A stretch of DNA of 64,000 nt from Aspidiotus rigidus (Eukaryota; Arthropoda; Insecta; Hemiptera; Diaspididae). The translations under genes and the position numbers were made by a program. Positions 1 to 12,485 of the stretch are shown here, in pieces. Every line of letters starts with the position of its first letter. Within the stretch, counting starts at the first letter, position 1. The notes under the pieces are model-generated. The model saw nothing but the letters and a program-made list of their open reading frames with translations. It had not been told where the DNA came from and did not search any database. Where the stretch lies: assembly GCA_035079385.1 (NCBI GenBank), contig JAVHKY010000024.1:7068001-7132000 (forward strand), read 5' to 3'.

Positions 1-1860
1 TTTATTAAAACATATTTCCGTATAGTAAATTCTTCGTTCTACTTTCTCAACATCTTTCAATATTTTGTATAGTTTTTTCGTGTTTTTTTTTTTTTTTCTT
101 GATTCTTTTTTAGCGACTACGGAAAATAGCAAAAAAGGACGAAGAATGTCTCAAAGCTCTGATATTTCAATAAGAGATCACCTAACACGCGAACAAGGTG
201 AACAGAAAGGAGAAAAGTTGTCAGTCTCGTGATGTACAATAGAAGGAAAACGCCTTCATTTAGACGAAAAACGTTTATTAAAAATACTTTCTTCGTAGGA
301 ACAATAATTCCTGTACAGGGCTTAGCACACTCAGTTTGAACGATGACTACCTCGTTTTCTATCAGAAAATTCTTCAACATGAGGAAAAAATAATTTTAAT
401 GTAACGTGAAATTATAGCCACTAATTGTTGAAAAAATTTTAAATATCTTTATTCAAGATCGTGCGTTGTCTCAAGTCGATAAATGTTCTTTACTCTAAAA
501 AGGTGCCTGTTGACATAATTCGCAACCAAAATCTTTCTTCGAGATTTTTTTTCTACAAACATTCAAATAACCGTACCATAGTCAACGTAAATCGAATTTT
601 TTTTTTAAATCAAAAATTTCATTTCGATAAACAATTTAAATTAATAAACGATTCAAATTCATTTTTAAATTATAAATGTATGTATTAAAAAAAATTATTG
701 AATATTATAGGTAACTAAAATAAAATTTTTTTGAAAAATTAGCATGCATTGAATCGTATAAATTAATATGAAATTAGATAAGTAATAAAATGATAGTTAT
801 AATTTTGGGAAAAATACCTAAATATAAATACAGCAACTCATTTTGGAATTAAAATTTTATCAACATAAAAAATTACATTGTCCAACAGTGTTTTGGGAAC
901 ATTGAAAACAAAAGTTGGTCCTAAAGTAGATTTTCGTGTTGAAAACGATTCCCTTTGCCCATTTTTTGCTAGCACGTCTCAGTTTTCCTCAATTCTGAGT
1001 TAAAGTTATGAAAAATGCCATAATTGACCAACTTCAATGGGAAAAATAAAAGCTCAGATTCAAAATTAGAACCTTCCTTCAACATAGTTACGTGCTCCAT
1101 ACCTAGGAGATTGTATCAGAAAAAAATTGAGTCAATCCAATCAGTAGGGTGGGTTTTATTCAAGTTTTTGAAAATCAATTATTCAAATTTTCAATTCTCT
1201 TTTCTAATTATTCCCCTAATATTCTAAGTTCATTATTTTTGCTATTTGAGTACCAACACACGTCTATTAGAATAAAAATAAAAATGAAGATTTATTTCAT
1301 CTTTTAGTATTTTTAATGCAAAATATGATCAAAAGTCACTGTTCCAAGAGAACAACAATATTATTGTTTTTTGCTCGCTTTATTGCCACACTGATTTATG
1401 ATCAATAATTATGTTGTTAGCTGGTGTCTAATCTATGTTGATGATAGTATCTATGATTTGTGAAAATAATGTTGACAAACCAGTAGGGATACGTTGAACG
1501 CTCAAATAAGCATTCAAGCTTGAGTTATGTTTATTTTCTTGCAGAACATCTTTTCAAAAAATTGTAATTTCTCATCCGATTAAATTGAGATTTTTTATTT
1601 TCATTGAAGAGGATCCAAATTTTTCATTAGTGTATATTACTCCAATAATTTTTTTTTAGAACGCAGCAAAATAATTGATTGAAATTGTCATTTTACAGCA
1701 TTTTCGAACACTTCAACAGGTATTACACAAAAACTAGACGTGCTGGAGAGAAACGACTCACAACATCGGGTTCAGCGTTGAAAATACTTTGAGAATCAAC
1801 TCGACTTTATCATGTTACTGCAATTTTTTTTTTTTTTTTGGACAGTGTTATGATAGATTC
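1..1860. other. AT-rich non-coding DNA, no gene seen
   Basis: The stretch is strongly AT-rich with homopolymer A and T runs. The short open frames in it have no recognisable domain, no consistent codon use and no splice or poly(A) context. I see no gene, RNA or mobile-element end here. Confidence 0.6.
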
Positions 1861-1881
1861 TTTATCAAAATATGTAAATCA

Positions 1882-2277
1882 AATAGACCGATTCCCTGTG
1901 ACGTCAACATCTTCGATTTTGATTTAATGCTTTTTCTCTGCTGCTGGCTTTGGGGCAGCCATTTTAGAATCTCATAAGAATACACAGGGAATGTTTCGAT
2001 CATTCACTACTATTCAAGAACAAGAAGTACGTTAGCAATAAAAGCTACATATTTGAATTCCAGAGAACTTCTAGATTCTAGATAGAGATCTCTAATACAT
2101 TAGGAACAGCTTGTTTTTGAATATCTGCATGTGGTCGAATCGTTCCCTGTGTATTCTTATGGAAATCGATATCATGATTGGCCCAATAATCGTAATATCG
2201 ATTACAAATATGGGTACTTTGACTCACTATCGCTCACTGTTATCAACACTGTGACGTCACCGGGGAATCGGTCTATT
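1882..2277. repeat. Inverted-repeat element of about 400 bp
   Basis: The outer ends are inverted copies: AATAGACCGATTCCC at 1882-1896 and its complement ending at 2277. Each is followed inward by a TGACGTCA octamer. A second inverted pair lies inside: CATAAGAATACACAGGGAA at 1973-1991 against 2143-2161. The DNA between the pairs is not complementary, so the arms are interrupted rather than one continuous stem. No transposase frame is present. It is probably a non-autonomous or foldback element. No convincing target duplication was found. Confidence 0.5.
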
Positions 2278-2479
2278 ATTCTTTGCAATTCTAAGTTTTT
2301 TATTTATTTATTTAACGAACTTTGAAACTTCCTGGTTATTAGCCCGACGGTAAGACATAGAATGAGGATAGATGGAAGATAAGTAGGTAGAAATTAATGA
2401 GGAGAAGAATTAGTGTAGGTGGTCAGATTGTTTAGATGTCAGTGTAAAAGTTAGTTGATTGTAAGTATAGTAGGGTACC

Positions 2480-3420
2480 AGAAATGGTTTCATGGTTGTT
2501 TTTAAGTGCTTGAGTGAAGGAGGAGGATGTGTTAGTGAAAGAACGAAGAGGTAAGAGTTGGGAGCGGGAGAAAAAGGGTCAACTGTTAAATTGTCTTGTT
2601 GACAGTAGGGGCAAGATGGAGGGGTTGGTTAGCTGTGTGAGAGTGAGTAATATTCTTAGACGGGAAAGAATCACTTCTTCTCGTTTTTTGTCAGGACAGT
2701 CATTTTTTTAATACGGAGGAGTTTGTTGTTAGATTGATGTTGCCAAGGTGTATCCCATGATTGGGTGATGAGTGAACGGTAGTAATTTTTATAGTCCAGA
2801 GATGGTACAGGGTAACTATCAGTTATTTGGTCGAAAGAGGTAGCTTGTTAAGCGGCTTGATCAACGGCATCATGTTGAGGGAGGCCAATGTGTCCAGGAA
2901 TCCACTTGAAGATTATTTGGGCGTTGATTAAGTTTAGAATATGAAGTGTGATGAGAATGCGTTGAATGATTGGATTGGAGTTGTATGCATCTGTAAGGGA
3001 GAGGGAGTCAGTGAGGAGGAGGAATTGGTCTTTTAGGGGAAGTTGGGAGAGGTGAAAGAGACAGGTACGTATGCCCATAAGTTCCGCTGTAAATATGGAA
3101 GCTATGTTGAGGATGCGTTCTGAAAATATTTCCCCGTCAAGAGAGTATGCGTACGCTGCTTTATTAGACGTTTTAGACCCATCTGAGAGGCAGAGAGTGT
3201 AGTGAGGGTATTCTTGAAGTAATTTTGTGATGAATTGGATACAAGCAGTTTTGTCATATTTGGGACTGTGAGACAGAGACGTAATTTGGGTTGAGGGAGA
3301 GCCAAGGGGGGGGGGGAGGGGTAGGTTGTATGAATGGGTTCTAAGAGGTTTGCTGTGAACACCGTTTTAAGCGAGTGATCAAATTGAAGGCGTATATGTT
3401 TTGTGGAGAGTTAACGTGAA
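2480..3420 (-). pseudogene. Non-LTR retrotransposon fragment: RNase H domain and C-terminal tail
   Basis: Read on the minus strand, the sequence encodes an RNase H domain of the kind carried by Jockey/I/R1-type non-LTR retrotransposons. Successive landmarks are LSDGS (about 3190), FTAELMGI (about 3085), LLTDSLSL (about 3000) and WIPGHIG (about 2900). These supply the acidic catalytic residues and the WIPGH signature. After DAVDQAA a stop codon interrupts the frame. Beyond it the typical post-RNase H segment can be followed in pieces: a W-containing stretch, NNKLLRIKK, then ILSRLRI in another frame. A further frame break coincides with the ten-base G run at 3307-3316. It is a dead, 5'-truncated copy. 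The same C-terminal segment recurs at 15.7-16.0 and 16.8-17.0 kb. Confidence 0.8.
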
Positions 3421-5477
3421 GGATTCAACTGAAAATTGGAAATTGCGGAAATTGGGAGAAACCCCACCTATTGGAAATTTTAAGTTTGGAAATTCGAATG
3501 AATTAATTTGAAAAAAAAAATGATGATAAAGTATGAAATTATTTTCAATTTCATTCAATAAATTATTAAATTTGAATTCTTTTAATTTTTCAATCTGTGA
3601 ATTATCAAGAACATCACTAGCTCTCTTTAAATTAATGCTTAGAAGTTTCTGTCCGAGGTTAGATTTAGAAATTTTCCAGCCTTAGCACGAGAACTTTGCC
3701 AATTTCATGAGCTTTTCGAAAAATTATACAAGTTTCTCCAAGCAGGCGAACGAAGTATAAGACCTTCATATAAATTATCTCTACTCACAGGAAGCCAGCC
3801 TGCCTTCAAAACGGAAACACCGTCTTCTTTCAGGAAACAAAAAGAAATCGAATTCAAAATAAATTGAACTCGAATCGTTCTTCGTTTTTCCCCGCTCGCT
3901 GAACAAGTTTGAATTTCGCCAAAGTTGTCTCTGTTTCTCAATCCTTCCTCTACCAAATCCAAATTAGAGTTCCCCAAGCAAAGTACCGAACCATCATCTA
4001 ACAAAGTATACGTGTACAAAATTTCTCTCTCCTTTCAATCACCAGCACGGCACCAACTTAGGATTTCGTCGCGAAATATACCACGCCTAGTAGTTTTGTC
4101 CTCGCAAAATTTGACCTTCACCCTCTGAATGAAACGAGTTGGTCTCTAGTAAGCTAACAGAACAGCTTGGACCTAATTCAGGAACTTCGAAAAGTTCTGA
4201 AATCTGCCACAGTAAAATTAAGAGACTTCTGTTCGCTCAACTGAAAATACCTCGCAAAGTTTCGAACTTCATGATTTGCATTCTCTATGGGATGAGGAAA
4301 GAAGTCTGAGACTACGCTCAAAACGTATAACCTCGGGAATTGAAAAAATTGTTGTAACTCCTCCCCCTACTTCTGGGTCTGCCTTCCTATGGGAAAGGTT
4401 GGGCATTAATGAGCCTAATGACATTGACCTGAAACAAATCGAAATCCGTCACTAAAGGATCAACGAATTCGGAACCTCTTCTAAAGATAGTTACAATCTT
4501 AAAGTGCAGTGGCGAAGCCGTAATGCGCGAGGCCTTTGAACGCGCAGAATTATTGTCGGAGCTTGGGATATTGAATTATACTACAATATTCGAGAGATAC
4601 CCTTTATAATCTACAATCCAGGATTTCAACGAAAGCTTCCTGTGATTAGGAATTGAATCATCAAACTATATCAGCATTAGATAGTGTTGTTTTCTATTAT
4701 GATTTGTTGAGGGCTGTTGCTTCTTCTAACAGTTTCTATATCTTCCTCAGTGACGCAGGCACTCTCAAACATACTATCAGGTCACCAGATAGAACTATAA
4801 GTATTTCTGCGGCTGCCTCAAAAATTGATTCATCTCCCAAGGAATGTCTCCGTCAAATGTTAGAACATTGACCCTCGTCTTTCTGGATGGTTTAGCTTGG
4901 TTGATAAGAGTAAATTTGTTGTCACTGGAGTCTCTACTTGTTTTGGCGCTTGTTTGACCGACTATATGTCCGGAGGAAGCCGGTGGAAAGATTGGTATCT
5001 AAGATTTACTTTTGCGGTGACTTGATCTGTGGCTAAACCTCCTGCTGTAATGTTTCACCCTGCTACTTGGAATCGTTGTTCACGGTCCCAAACGCGGGCC
5101 TTATCCGTACGTCTTATCCTTAACCATTTTGGTCTTCAAATCATCGGAAATATTTGTTATTTTCCTGGTTAGCAATCAGCATTTGTGTGAACTAATTTTG
5201 GAGGGCGACTCGACTGTCGCTTAACAATTCCAGAATCACCGTCATCTCAATTTTGTCGCCCTAATTTCAAACTGAAATTCTTCAGCATCTAATGAATACT
5301 GAGTTCCAACACCCAGCTCGGCCTTGGTTCCGTTAACCAGAAGTTGGTTACATTGCCGATGGGGGGTAGGGGGGGGGGGGTCGAGTAAAATAATCTCTTC
5401 CTCTGGCAATCATTGTAAACAGGAAGGTCATTGATGGCGTTATAAAACGTCACGACCTCCAGCCCAAAGATACATTC
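3421..5477. other. Intergenic or intronic DNA, no gene seen
   Basis: Short frames only, with no domain recognised. A CAGTGGCGAAGCC string near 4509 resembles a hAT terminus, but no matching right end was found. A G run at 5369-5378 is a simple homopolymer. Confidence 0.5.
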
Positions 5478-5580
5478 ATGTTAAAAATCTCCTTTATTGA
5501 TACATCTTTAATCTTCATCAAAACTTCACAGATCTGATTGGCCGATCCTTCCTCCAATCGATCAGAAAAGAGGGCAAAAT
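5478..5580. repeat. Dispersed repeat shared with about 40788-40862
   Basis: Both sites contain the same series of words: ACATCTTTAA, TCTTCATC or CCTCATC, AGATCTGATTGGCC and then ATCGATCAG. Their orientation is the same and divergence is moderate. A 75-codon open frame overlaps this copy on the minus strand, but the 40.8-kb copy is interrupted by stops. I therefore read it as an interspersed repeat, possibly derived from a coding element that I cannot identify. Confidence 0.45.
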
Positions 5581-8129
5581 TGAGATCTTCTATGAGAGAT
5601 TCACTGTATATGAGGTACGGGTGCAGGGACGAATGAGCGGAGTGAACAACGCCTACATAAAATATATTGAGCTTCAAGTTACTAAATACCTTAGGCTTAT
5701 ACTTGGTTAATACTATCGTGGATGGAGGGATACTCTTTTATTGGTTTCCGATTTAACAATCATGATTGATTCGAGTTTGCAGGAGCGAACGAACGGAGCA
5801 AAGAGCTGAGTACGCAGTATACTAGGCTTGTAAATCAGGCTAAACAATACTGGGGAGAGCTCAGAACGGGCGAGACCGTCAGTTAGTTGGCAATCATATA
5901 AGTTGGCTTCTGCTGTAGATTTTTTTTAGACTAGATTATCAAAGGAGAACTTGACCTCATTTATTGAGTCACTGGTACGTTTACCCTCAATAAGAGTCTA
6001 ATTTTATGACGATCATATGATTGGCGTGTGAGAACCAAATAGGAAAATTTGTCTAGACACTTTTGCTTCTCGCCGAATACTTTTTTCCTCTTTCGTCCGT
6101 CAAGCGAGCACGAAAAGCGATTAATTCTGCCGGGGTAGACGAACTGCCCGTGACGAGGATTCAAATTCCGAATGCAAAAACAAGCGTTTTGTTCTCGAGC
6201 TCCGGGGCCGGCCGCGGAGGGTCGTACACACATCATTTGGAGCCGTGTACGTACATGCACGTTCAAGAAGTACCCTTTACACGTTGTTCACAGAAGACGG
6301 CGACGACATAGGCACCACGTGCTCTCAAGAAAACTTTTTCCATTTTTGCTCGTTCGCTCGCTTTTCCATTTCGCTTTGCACAGCACTCGGCACACGCGAG
6401 GTGCGCCATCCAACGCTCCGCCGCGTGTAATATGTGTCGAGAAAGCACTAGAAAATATCTCGACAAAAGCCGACGAATACCAGTACCGGGGCTTCCTGTT
6501 AAGTTTTGACTTTACTTTAATAAATGACTACTTAGCCGAGTGTTCACAACGAAATAATTATGTCGGAAAATTTTGCGTATTCTGGACGACGAGGCGAAGA
6601 TACCGTCGTCGGTGTTATGATTAATTTGAATCACGTCCCAAACAGACTAACTTAAACCGTTTAGCGTCTATTTTGATTTTGAATAGTCTTTAAAACGCTA
6701 CGTCCTTTTCGAAAGGCCATAAGACGCCATACGCGATCGTTAGCGCCGCTTTATAACGACGCCGAAGATGCACACACCAATAAAGAATCTTCTTCTCGTT
6801 ATGTCGCGTCCTTCCCGTCCGTCCATTCGTCGCACACCGCCGACTCGGTGTACGAGTATATTTCATTTTCGCCTGTTTAAACAATGGTCGGGGCTATAAT
6901 AGTTTAATTGTTCGCGGGCGATGCGATTTCGCGCACGCCATGATAGAAGGCGAGTCGCGAGATACGTGAGCGGGGCCTAGAATAGCCGTACCCAGCCAAC
7001 GGGCTGTATACGGGTTGGCTTCGTCGCCCATCGACGTAATTATATGACGAAAAAATAATAAACCCTCTTTCGAGGACGCTTTCGAGTACCAACGAGATCG
7101 TACTGATTCGCAAAATTCGTGACCGAGTCGAGATTTGACACCGGCTGCGAACAAAGGCGAAACTGGTCATGCGAGTTTTCTGATAGAAAGCTCCCTCGTC
7201 GAACGGACCGAGTATCGCCTCCACTTGACCATTGAAGCGCGCGAGGGTGCCATAAGTTGTGCGACGAAGCGGTGCGAAAAAATAGCGATATTTTGGCGCT
7301 TAAGCGCGTACTCTAATTAACTCAAGTGGAGGCTGAAGTGTTGGTTTTGTAAATGTAGAATAGAACGCGGAATTAATTAGTTCAAACCTCGCACTGCAAG
7401 TTTTAATCCGAAAGATGTGAAGCTTTACATTACGAGTTCTACGCGAATTTCTATAGCTCGTTTGATGGAGATGATATTTTTCTTTTTCTTTCTTGCCAAC
7501 AAAAGTCATCGGTGCGCTTCACCGCGCGATAATTACAACGGCGATTGTTCCGTCTATTCATCGACTAATGAATTGAGAGATTTGTGACGTGTCTATCTTG
7601 CGAAATACGTAGGCACGTTTGAGAAAGAGAGAGGAAGAAAAACGACTACAGTTTCCTTCTCCTAAGATGAGGTTGTGAAGAGGTGTAAAAATTTTTCGTG
7701 TTATCTTTCTCGAGTACTTCTATCATGGTATATTAGGACGTAGAGATCAAAAAATAAATAATCCAGACTCCATGAATCAACCAAAATAACATATTATTAT
7801 TCCTAAATCCTTATTTCCACTGCTGCCTCCCTTTCCAATATTTTGAACTCACTATTTAGGTAGAGGGTGGGAACATTATTTCACAAAATACCTTTGACTT
7901 GAAAACGGGCTTCACACAAACGGAGTCGACTGATAAGTCCAGAGATCCTATTCTTTGAAAAGTAGTTTGATATTGCCATGTGCTATGAGGAAGTCAGATT
8001 CAAGAAACCATTAACCTATAGGGAAAATTGACTTAAAAAGATCATGGAGGATCAGAGCCGCTAAAAAAAATAAATAAATGAAGTAATATTCGGAATGACT
8101 CCGAAAATGTACGCATGTCCCCGGATCCA
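5581..8129. other. Unique, CpG-containing DNA island (about 5.96-7.7 kb) with flanks
   Basis: From about 5960 to 7720 the base composition changes: many CpG dinucleotides, few homopolymers, and no match to the window's repeat families. Several overlapping open frames exist on both strands, the longest being 150 codons at 6172-6624. They overlap in all frames, as expected from CpG-rich DNA with fewer stop triplets, and none shows a domain. This could be conserved regulatory or intronic DNA or an unrecognised exon, and the sequence alone does not decide. 7721-8129 holds nothing recognisable. Confidence 0.4.
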
Positions 8130-11100
8130 TAAATAAGGATATCCCCAAAATATCATAGCAATATTCCAAAATAATACTAACGATGTTCCAAAAAAATCTT
8201 AGCAATGATCAAGAAAAAACTTAAGGAGGTTCCAAAAAATCCTAGCAGTGCAGTGTTCCAAAAAAAAAAAAAAAAAAAAAAAAAAAACTAAGGAGGTTTA
8301 TAAGAAAACTCTAGCAATATTCCAAAAAAATTGTAATAATGTTGAAAAAAAGTTCTAGCACTGTTCAGAAAAAATTCTAAGGATATTCCAAAAAAATCAT
8401 AGAAATGAGGCAAAAAAATCTTAGCAATGTTCCAGAAAAAAAAAATCCTAACAATGTTCCAAAAAGTCACGACCATTTAAAAAAGAAACAAACCAAGATG
8501 GTTCCAAAAAAGAAAAAACGTGGAATTATTTCAAAAAAATACTAGCAATAGGAAATCATAACAATTTTTTGAGAAATCATAGCACTGTTCCAAAAAATCC
8601 TAGCAATATCCCAAAAAAATCATTGGTATATTCCAGACACAATCTTAGGGATGTTCCAAAAAAATTATAATAATGTTTCAAAAAATTCTAGCACTGTTCA
8701 AAGCAAGTCCGAGGAATGTTCCTCAGAAATCCTAGCACTGTGCCAAAAAAAGTCCAAGCATGTTCCAAAATGATCATAAGAACGAACCAAGAAAATCCTA
8801 ACAATGTTCCAAAAAGTCCTGGCAATTTAAAAAAGAAAAAAAAATAAGATGGTTTCAAAATAATCATGGCAATATTCCAAAAAAATACTAACGATTCATA
8901 GCAGCGTTTCTAAGAAATCATAGCACTGTTCAGAAGAAATCCTGATGATGTTCCAAAAACAAATCATAGCACTGTTCCAAAAAAATCCTAAAGATATCCC
9001 AAAAAATCATAGCAATACACTAAAACAAATCCCAGCGATGTTCCAAAAAAATCATAACAATGTTCTAAAAATATTTAGCACTGTTTGAAAAAACTCTCAA
9101 AGATGTTACAAAAAAATCCTAGCAGTGTTCAGAATAAATACTAAGCATATCCCAAAAAATCATAGCAATGTTTCAAAAAAATCCCAGCAGTGTTCAAAAA
9201 AAAATTGTGAGGATGATTTAAACAAATCCTAGCAATGTTCCTCAGAAATCATAGCACTGTTCCTAAAAAATCCTAAGGATGTTCCAAAAAAATCATAGCA
9301 ATGAACCTAAAAAATCCTAACCATGTTCCAAAAAGTCCTGGCAATTTAAAAAAGAAAAAAAAAAAAAAACAAGATGGTTCCAAAATAATCATGGCAATAT
9401 TCCAAAAAAATACCAACAATTCCTAGCAGCGTTTCTAAGAAATCATAGCACTGTTCCAAAAAATTTCAGCAATATTCCAAAAAAATCATTGCAATGTTTT
9501 AGACACAATCTTGAGGATGTTCCAAAAAAATTATAATATGGTTTCAAAAAATTCTAGCACTGTTCAAAAAAAATCCAAGAAATATCCCAAAAAATCATAG
9601 CAATACACTAAAAAAAATCCCAGCGACGTTCCGAAAAAATCATATTAACGTTCTAAAAAAATTTAGCACTGTTCGAAAAAACTCTCAAGGATGTTACAAA
9701 AAAATCCTGGCAGTGTTCAGAATAAATCGCATATCCCAAAAAAATCAAAGCAATGTTCCAAAAAAATCCCAGCGGTGTTCACAAAAAATTGAAAGGATGT
9801 TTCAAACAAATCCCAGCAATGTTTCTCAGAAATCATAGCACTGTTCCTAAGAAATCCTAAGGATGTTCCAAAAAAATCATAGCAATGAACCTAAAAAATC
9901 CTAACCATGTTCCAAAAAGTCCTGGCAATTTAAAAAAGAAAAAAAAACAAGATGGTTCCAAAATAATCATGGCAATATTCCAAAAAAATCATTGCAATGT
10001 TCTAGACACAATCCTGAGGATGTTCCAAAAAAATTATAATATGGTTTCAAAAAATTCTAGCACTGTTCAAAAAAAATCCAAGAAATATCCCAAAAAATCA
10101 TGGCAATACACTAAAAAAAATCCCAGCGACGTTCCAAAAAAATCATAATAATGTTCTAAAAAAAATTTAGCACTGTTTGAAAAAACTCTCAAAGATGTTA
10201 CAAAAAAATCCTAGCAGTGTTCAGAATAAATACTAAGCATATCCCAAAACATCATAGCAATGTTTCAAAAAAATCCCAGCAGTGTTCAAAAAAAAATTGT
10301 GAGGATGATTCAAACAAATCCTAGCAATGTTCCTCAGAAATAATAGCACTGTTCCTAAAAAATCCTTAGGATGTTCCAAAAAAATCATAGCAATGAACCT
10401 AAAAAATCCTAACCATGTTCCAAAATGTACTGGCAATTTAAAAAAGAAAAAAAAAAAACAAGATGGTTCCAAAATAATCATGGCAATATTCCAAAAAAAT
10501 ACCAACAATTCCTAGCAGCATTTCTAAGAAATCATAGCACTGTTCCAAAAAATTTCAGCAATATTCCAAAAAAATCATTGCAATGTTTTAGACACAATCC
10601 TGAGGATGTTCCAAAAAAATTATAATATGGTTTCAAAAAATTCTAGCACTGTTCAAAAAAAATCCAAGAAATATCCCAAAAAATCATAGCAATACACTAA
10701 AAAAAATCCCAGCGACGTTCCGAAAAAATCATATTAACGTTCTAAAAAAAATTTAGCACCGTTCGAAAAAATTCTCAAGGATGTTACAAAAAAATCCTAG
10801 CAGTGTTCCGAATAAATCGCATATCCCAAAAAAATCAAAGCCATGTTCCAAAAAGATCCCAGCGGTGTTGACAAAAAATTGAAAGGATGTTTCAAACAAA
10901 TCCTAGCAATGTTCCTCAGAAATCATAGCACTGTTCCTAAAAAATTCCAAGGATGTTCCAAAAAACTGTAATAATGTTTCAAAAAATTCTAGCTCTCTTC
11001 AAAAAAAAGTCCTAGGAATGTTCCTCAGAAATCATAGCACTGTTCCAAAAAAGTCCTAGAGATATCCCAAAAAATCATAGCAACACAGTGAAAAAAATCC

Positions 11101-12485
11101 CAGTGATGTTCCAGAAAAATCATAATAATGTGCAAAAAAAGATTTAGTACTGTTTGAAAAAACTCTCAAGAATATTACAAAAAAATCCTAGCAGTGTTCA
11201 GAATAAATCCTTAGCAAATCCCAAAAAAATCATAGCGATCTCCCAAAAAAATCCCAGCAGTATTCATAAAAAATTGTAAGGATGTTTCAAACAAATCCTA
11301 GCAATGTTCCTCACAAATCATAGCACTGTTCCAAAACAATCCTAAGGATGTTCCAAAAAAATCCTAGCATTGAACCAAGAAAATCCTAACCATGTTCCAA
11401 AAAGTCCTGGCAATTTAAAAAAGAAAAAAAAAACGAGATGGTTCCAAAGCAATCATGGCAATATTCCAGAAAAATACTGAAAATTCCTACCTCCGTTTCT
11501 AAGAAATCATAGCACTGTTCCAAAAAAATCATAGCAATGTCCCAAAAAAATCCCAGTAGGGTTCACAAAAAATTGTAATGATGTTTTAAACAAATCCTAG
11601 CAATGTTCCTCAGAAATCATGGCACTGTTTCAAAAAATTCCAAGGATGTTCCAAAAAAATCATAAAAATGAACCAAGAAAATCCTAACAGTGTTCCAAAA
11701 GGTCCCTGCAATTTAAAAAAAAAAAAAAACAAGATGGTGCCAAAACAATCATGGCATTATTTCAAAAAAATACTAACAATTCCTAGCAGTGTTTATAAGA
11801 AATCATAGCACTGTTCCAAAAAATTCTAGTAATATTCCAAAAAAATCATTGCAATGTTTCAGACCCATACCTAAGGATGTTCCAAAAAAAATATAATATT
11901 GTTTCAAAAAATTCTAGCACTGTTCAAAAAAAATCATAATAATGTTCTAAAAAAAATTTAGCACTGTTTGAAAAAACTTTCAAGGATGTTGCAAAAAAAT
12001 CCTAGCAGTGTTCAGAATAAATCCTAAGCATGTCCCAAAAAAATCATAGCAATGTCCCAAAAAAATCCCAACATTGTTCACAAAAAATTGTAAGGATGTT
12101 TCAAACAAATTCTAGCAATGTTCCGCAGGAATCATAGCACTGTTCCAAAAAAAAATCCCAAGGATGTTCCAAAAAAATCATAGCAATAAACCAAGAAAAT
12201 CCAAAGAATGTTCCAAAAAGTCCTGGCAATTTAAAAAAAAAAAAAAACAAGATAGTTCCAAAAAAATCATGGCAATATTCCAAAAATTATACTTGCATTT
12301 CCTAGCAGCGTTTCTAAGAAATCATAGCATTGTTCCAAAAAATCTAGCAATATTCTAAGAAAATCATTGCAACATACCAGACACAATCCTAAGGATGTTC
12401 CAAAAAAAATGTAGCACTGTTAGAAAAAAATCCTAAAGATATTTCAGAAAAATACTGACTGTGTTCCAAAAAAAAAATCATAATA
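8130..12485. repeat. A-rich tandem array, ~23-bp degenerate unit, 4.3 kb
   Basis: The unit has the form ATCATAGCAATGTTCCAAAAA with a 22-24 bp spacing, giving roughly 190 degenerate copies. Copies differ mainly at AGCAATG / AGCACTG / AGGATG and in A-run length. A landmark variant, a CCTGGCAATTTAAAAAAG word followed by an A run and AAGATGGTT, recurs near 8450, 8810, 9320, 9900, 10410, 11390, 11690 and 12205. This shows a longer, irregular higher-order pattern. Lys/Asn-rich open frames inside are by-products of the repeat. Confidence 0.92.
9040..10980. repeat. Tandem segmental duplication of about 1.09 kb inside the A-rich array
   Basis: Distinctive variant runs reappear about 1090 bases later with near identity. 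The block around 9064-9230 (TTTAGCACTGTTTG through AATTGTGAGGATGA) returns at about 10154-10310. The block at 9650-9760 (AATAAATCGCATATCCC) returns at about 10740-10840. AAGATGGTT occurs at 9371 and 10460. The array therefore grew by block duplication as well as unit slippage, and this block is the most recent. Confidence 0.8.

Noticed and set aside
4509..4545. CAGTGGCGAAGCC as a hAT left end
   Set aside because: No complementary right end and no 8-bp direct repeat could be found nearby.
6172..6624. 150-codon plus-strand frame in CpG-containing DNA
   Set aside because: Overlaps other long frames in several phases, is rich in Arg/His from CpG content, and shows no domain or splice signals.
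9885..10148. Lys/Asn-rich open frames inside the A-rich array
   Set aside because: They follow from the repeat unit and appear in several frames and both strands.
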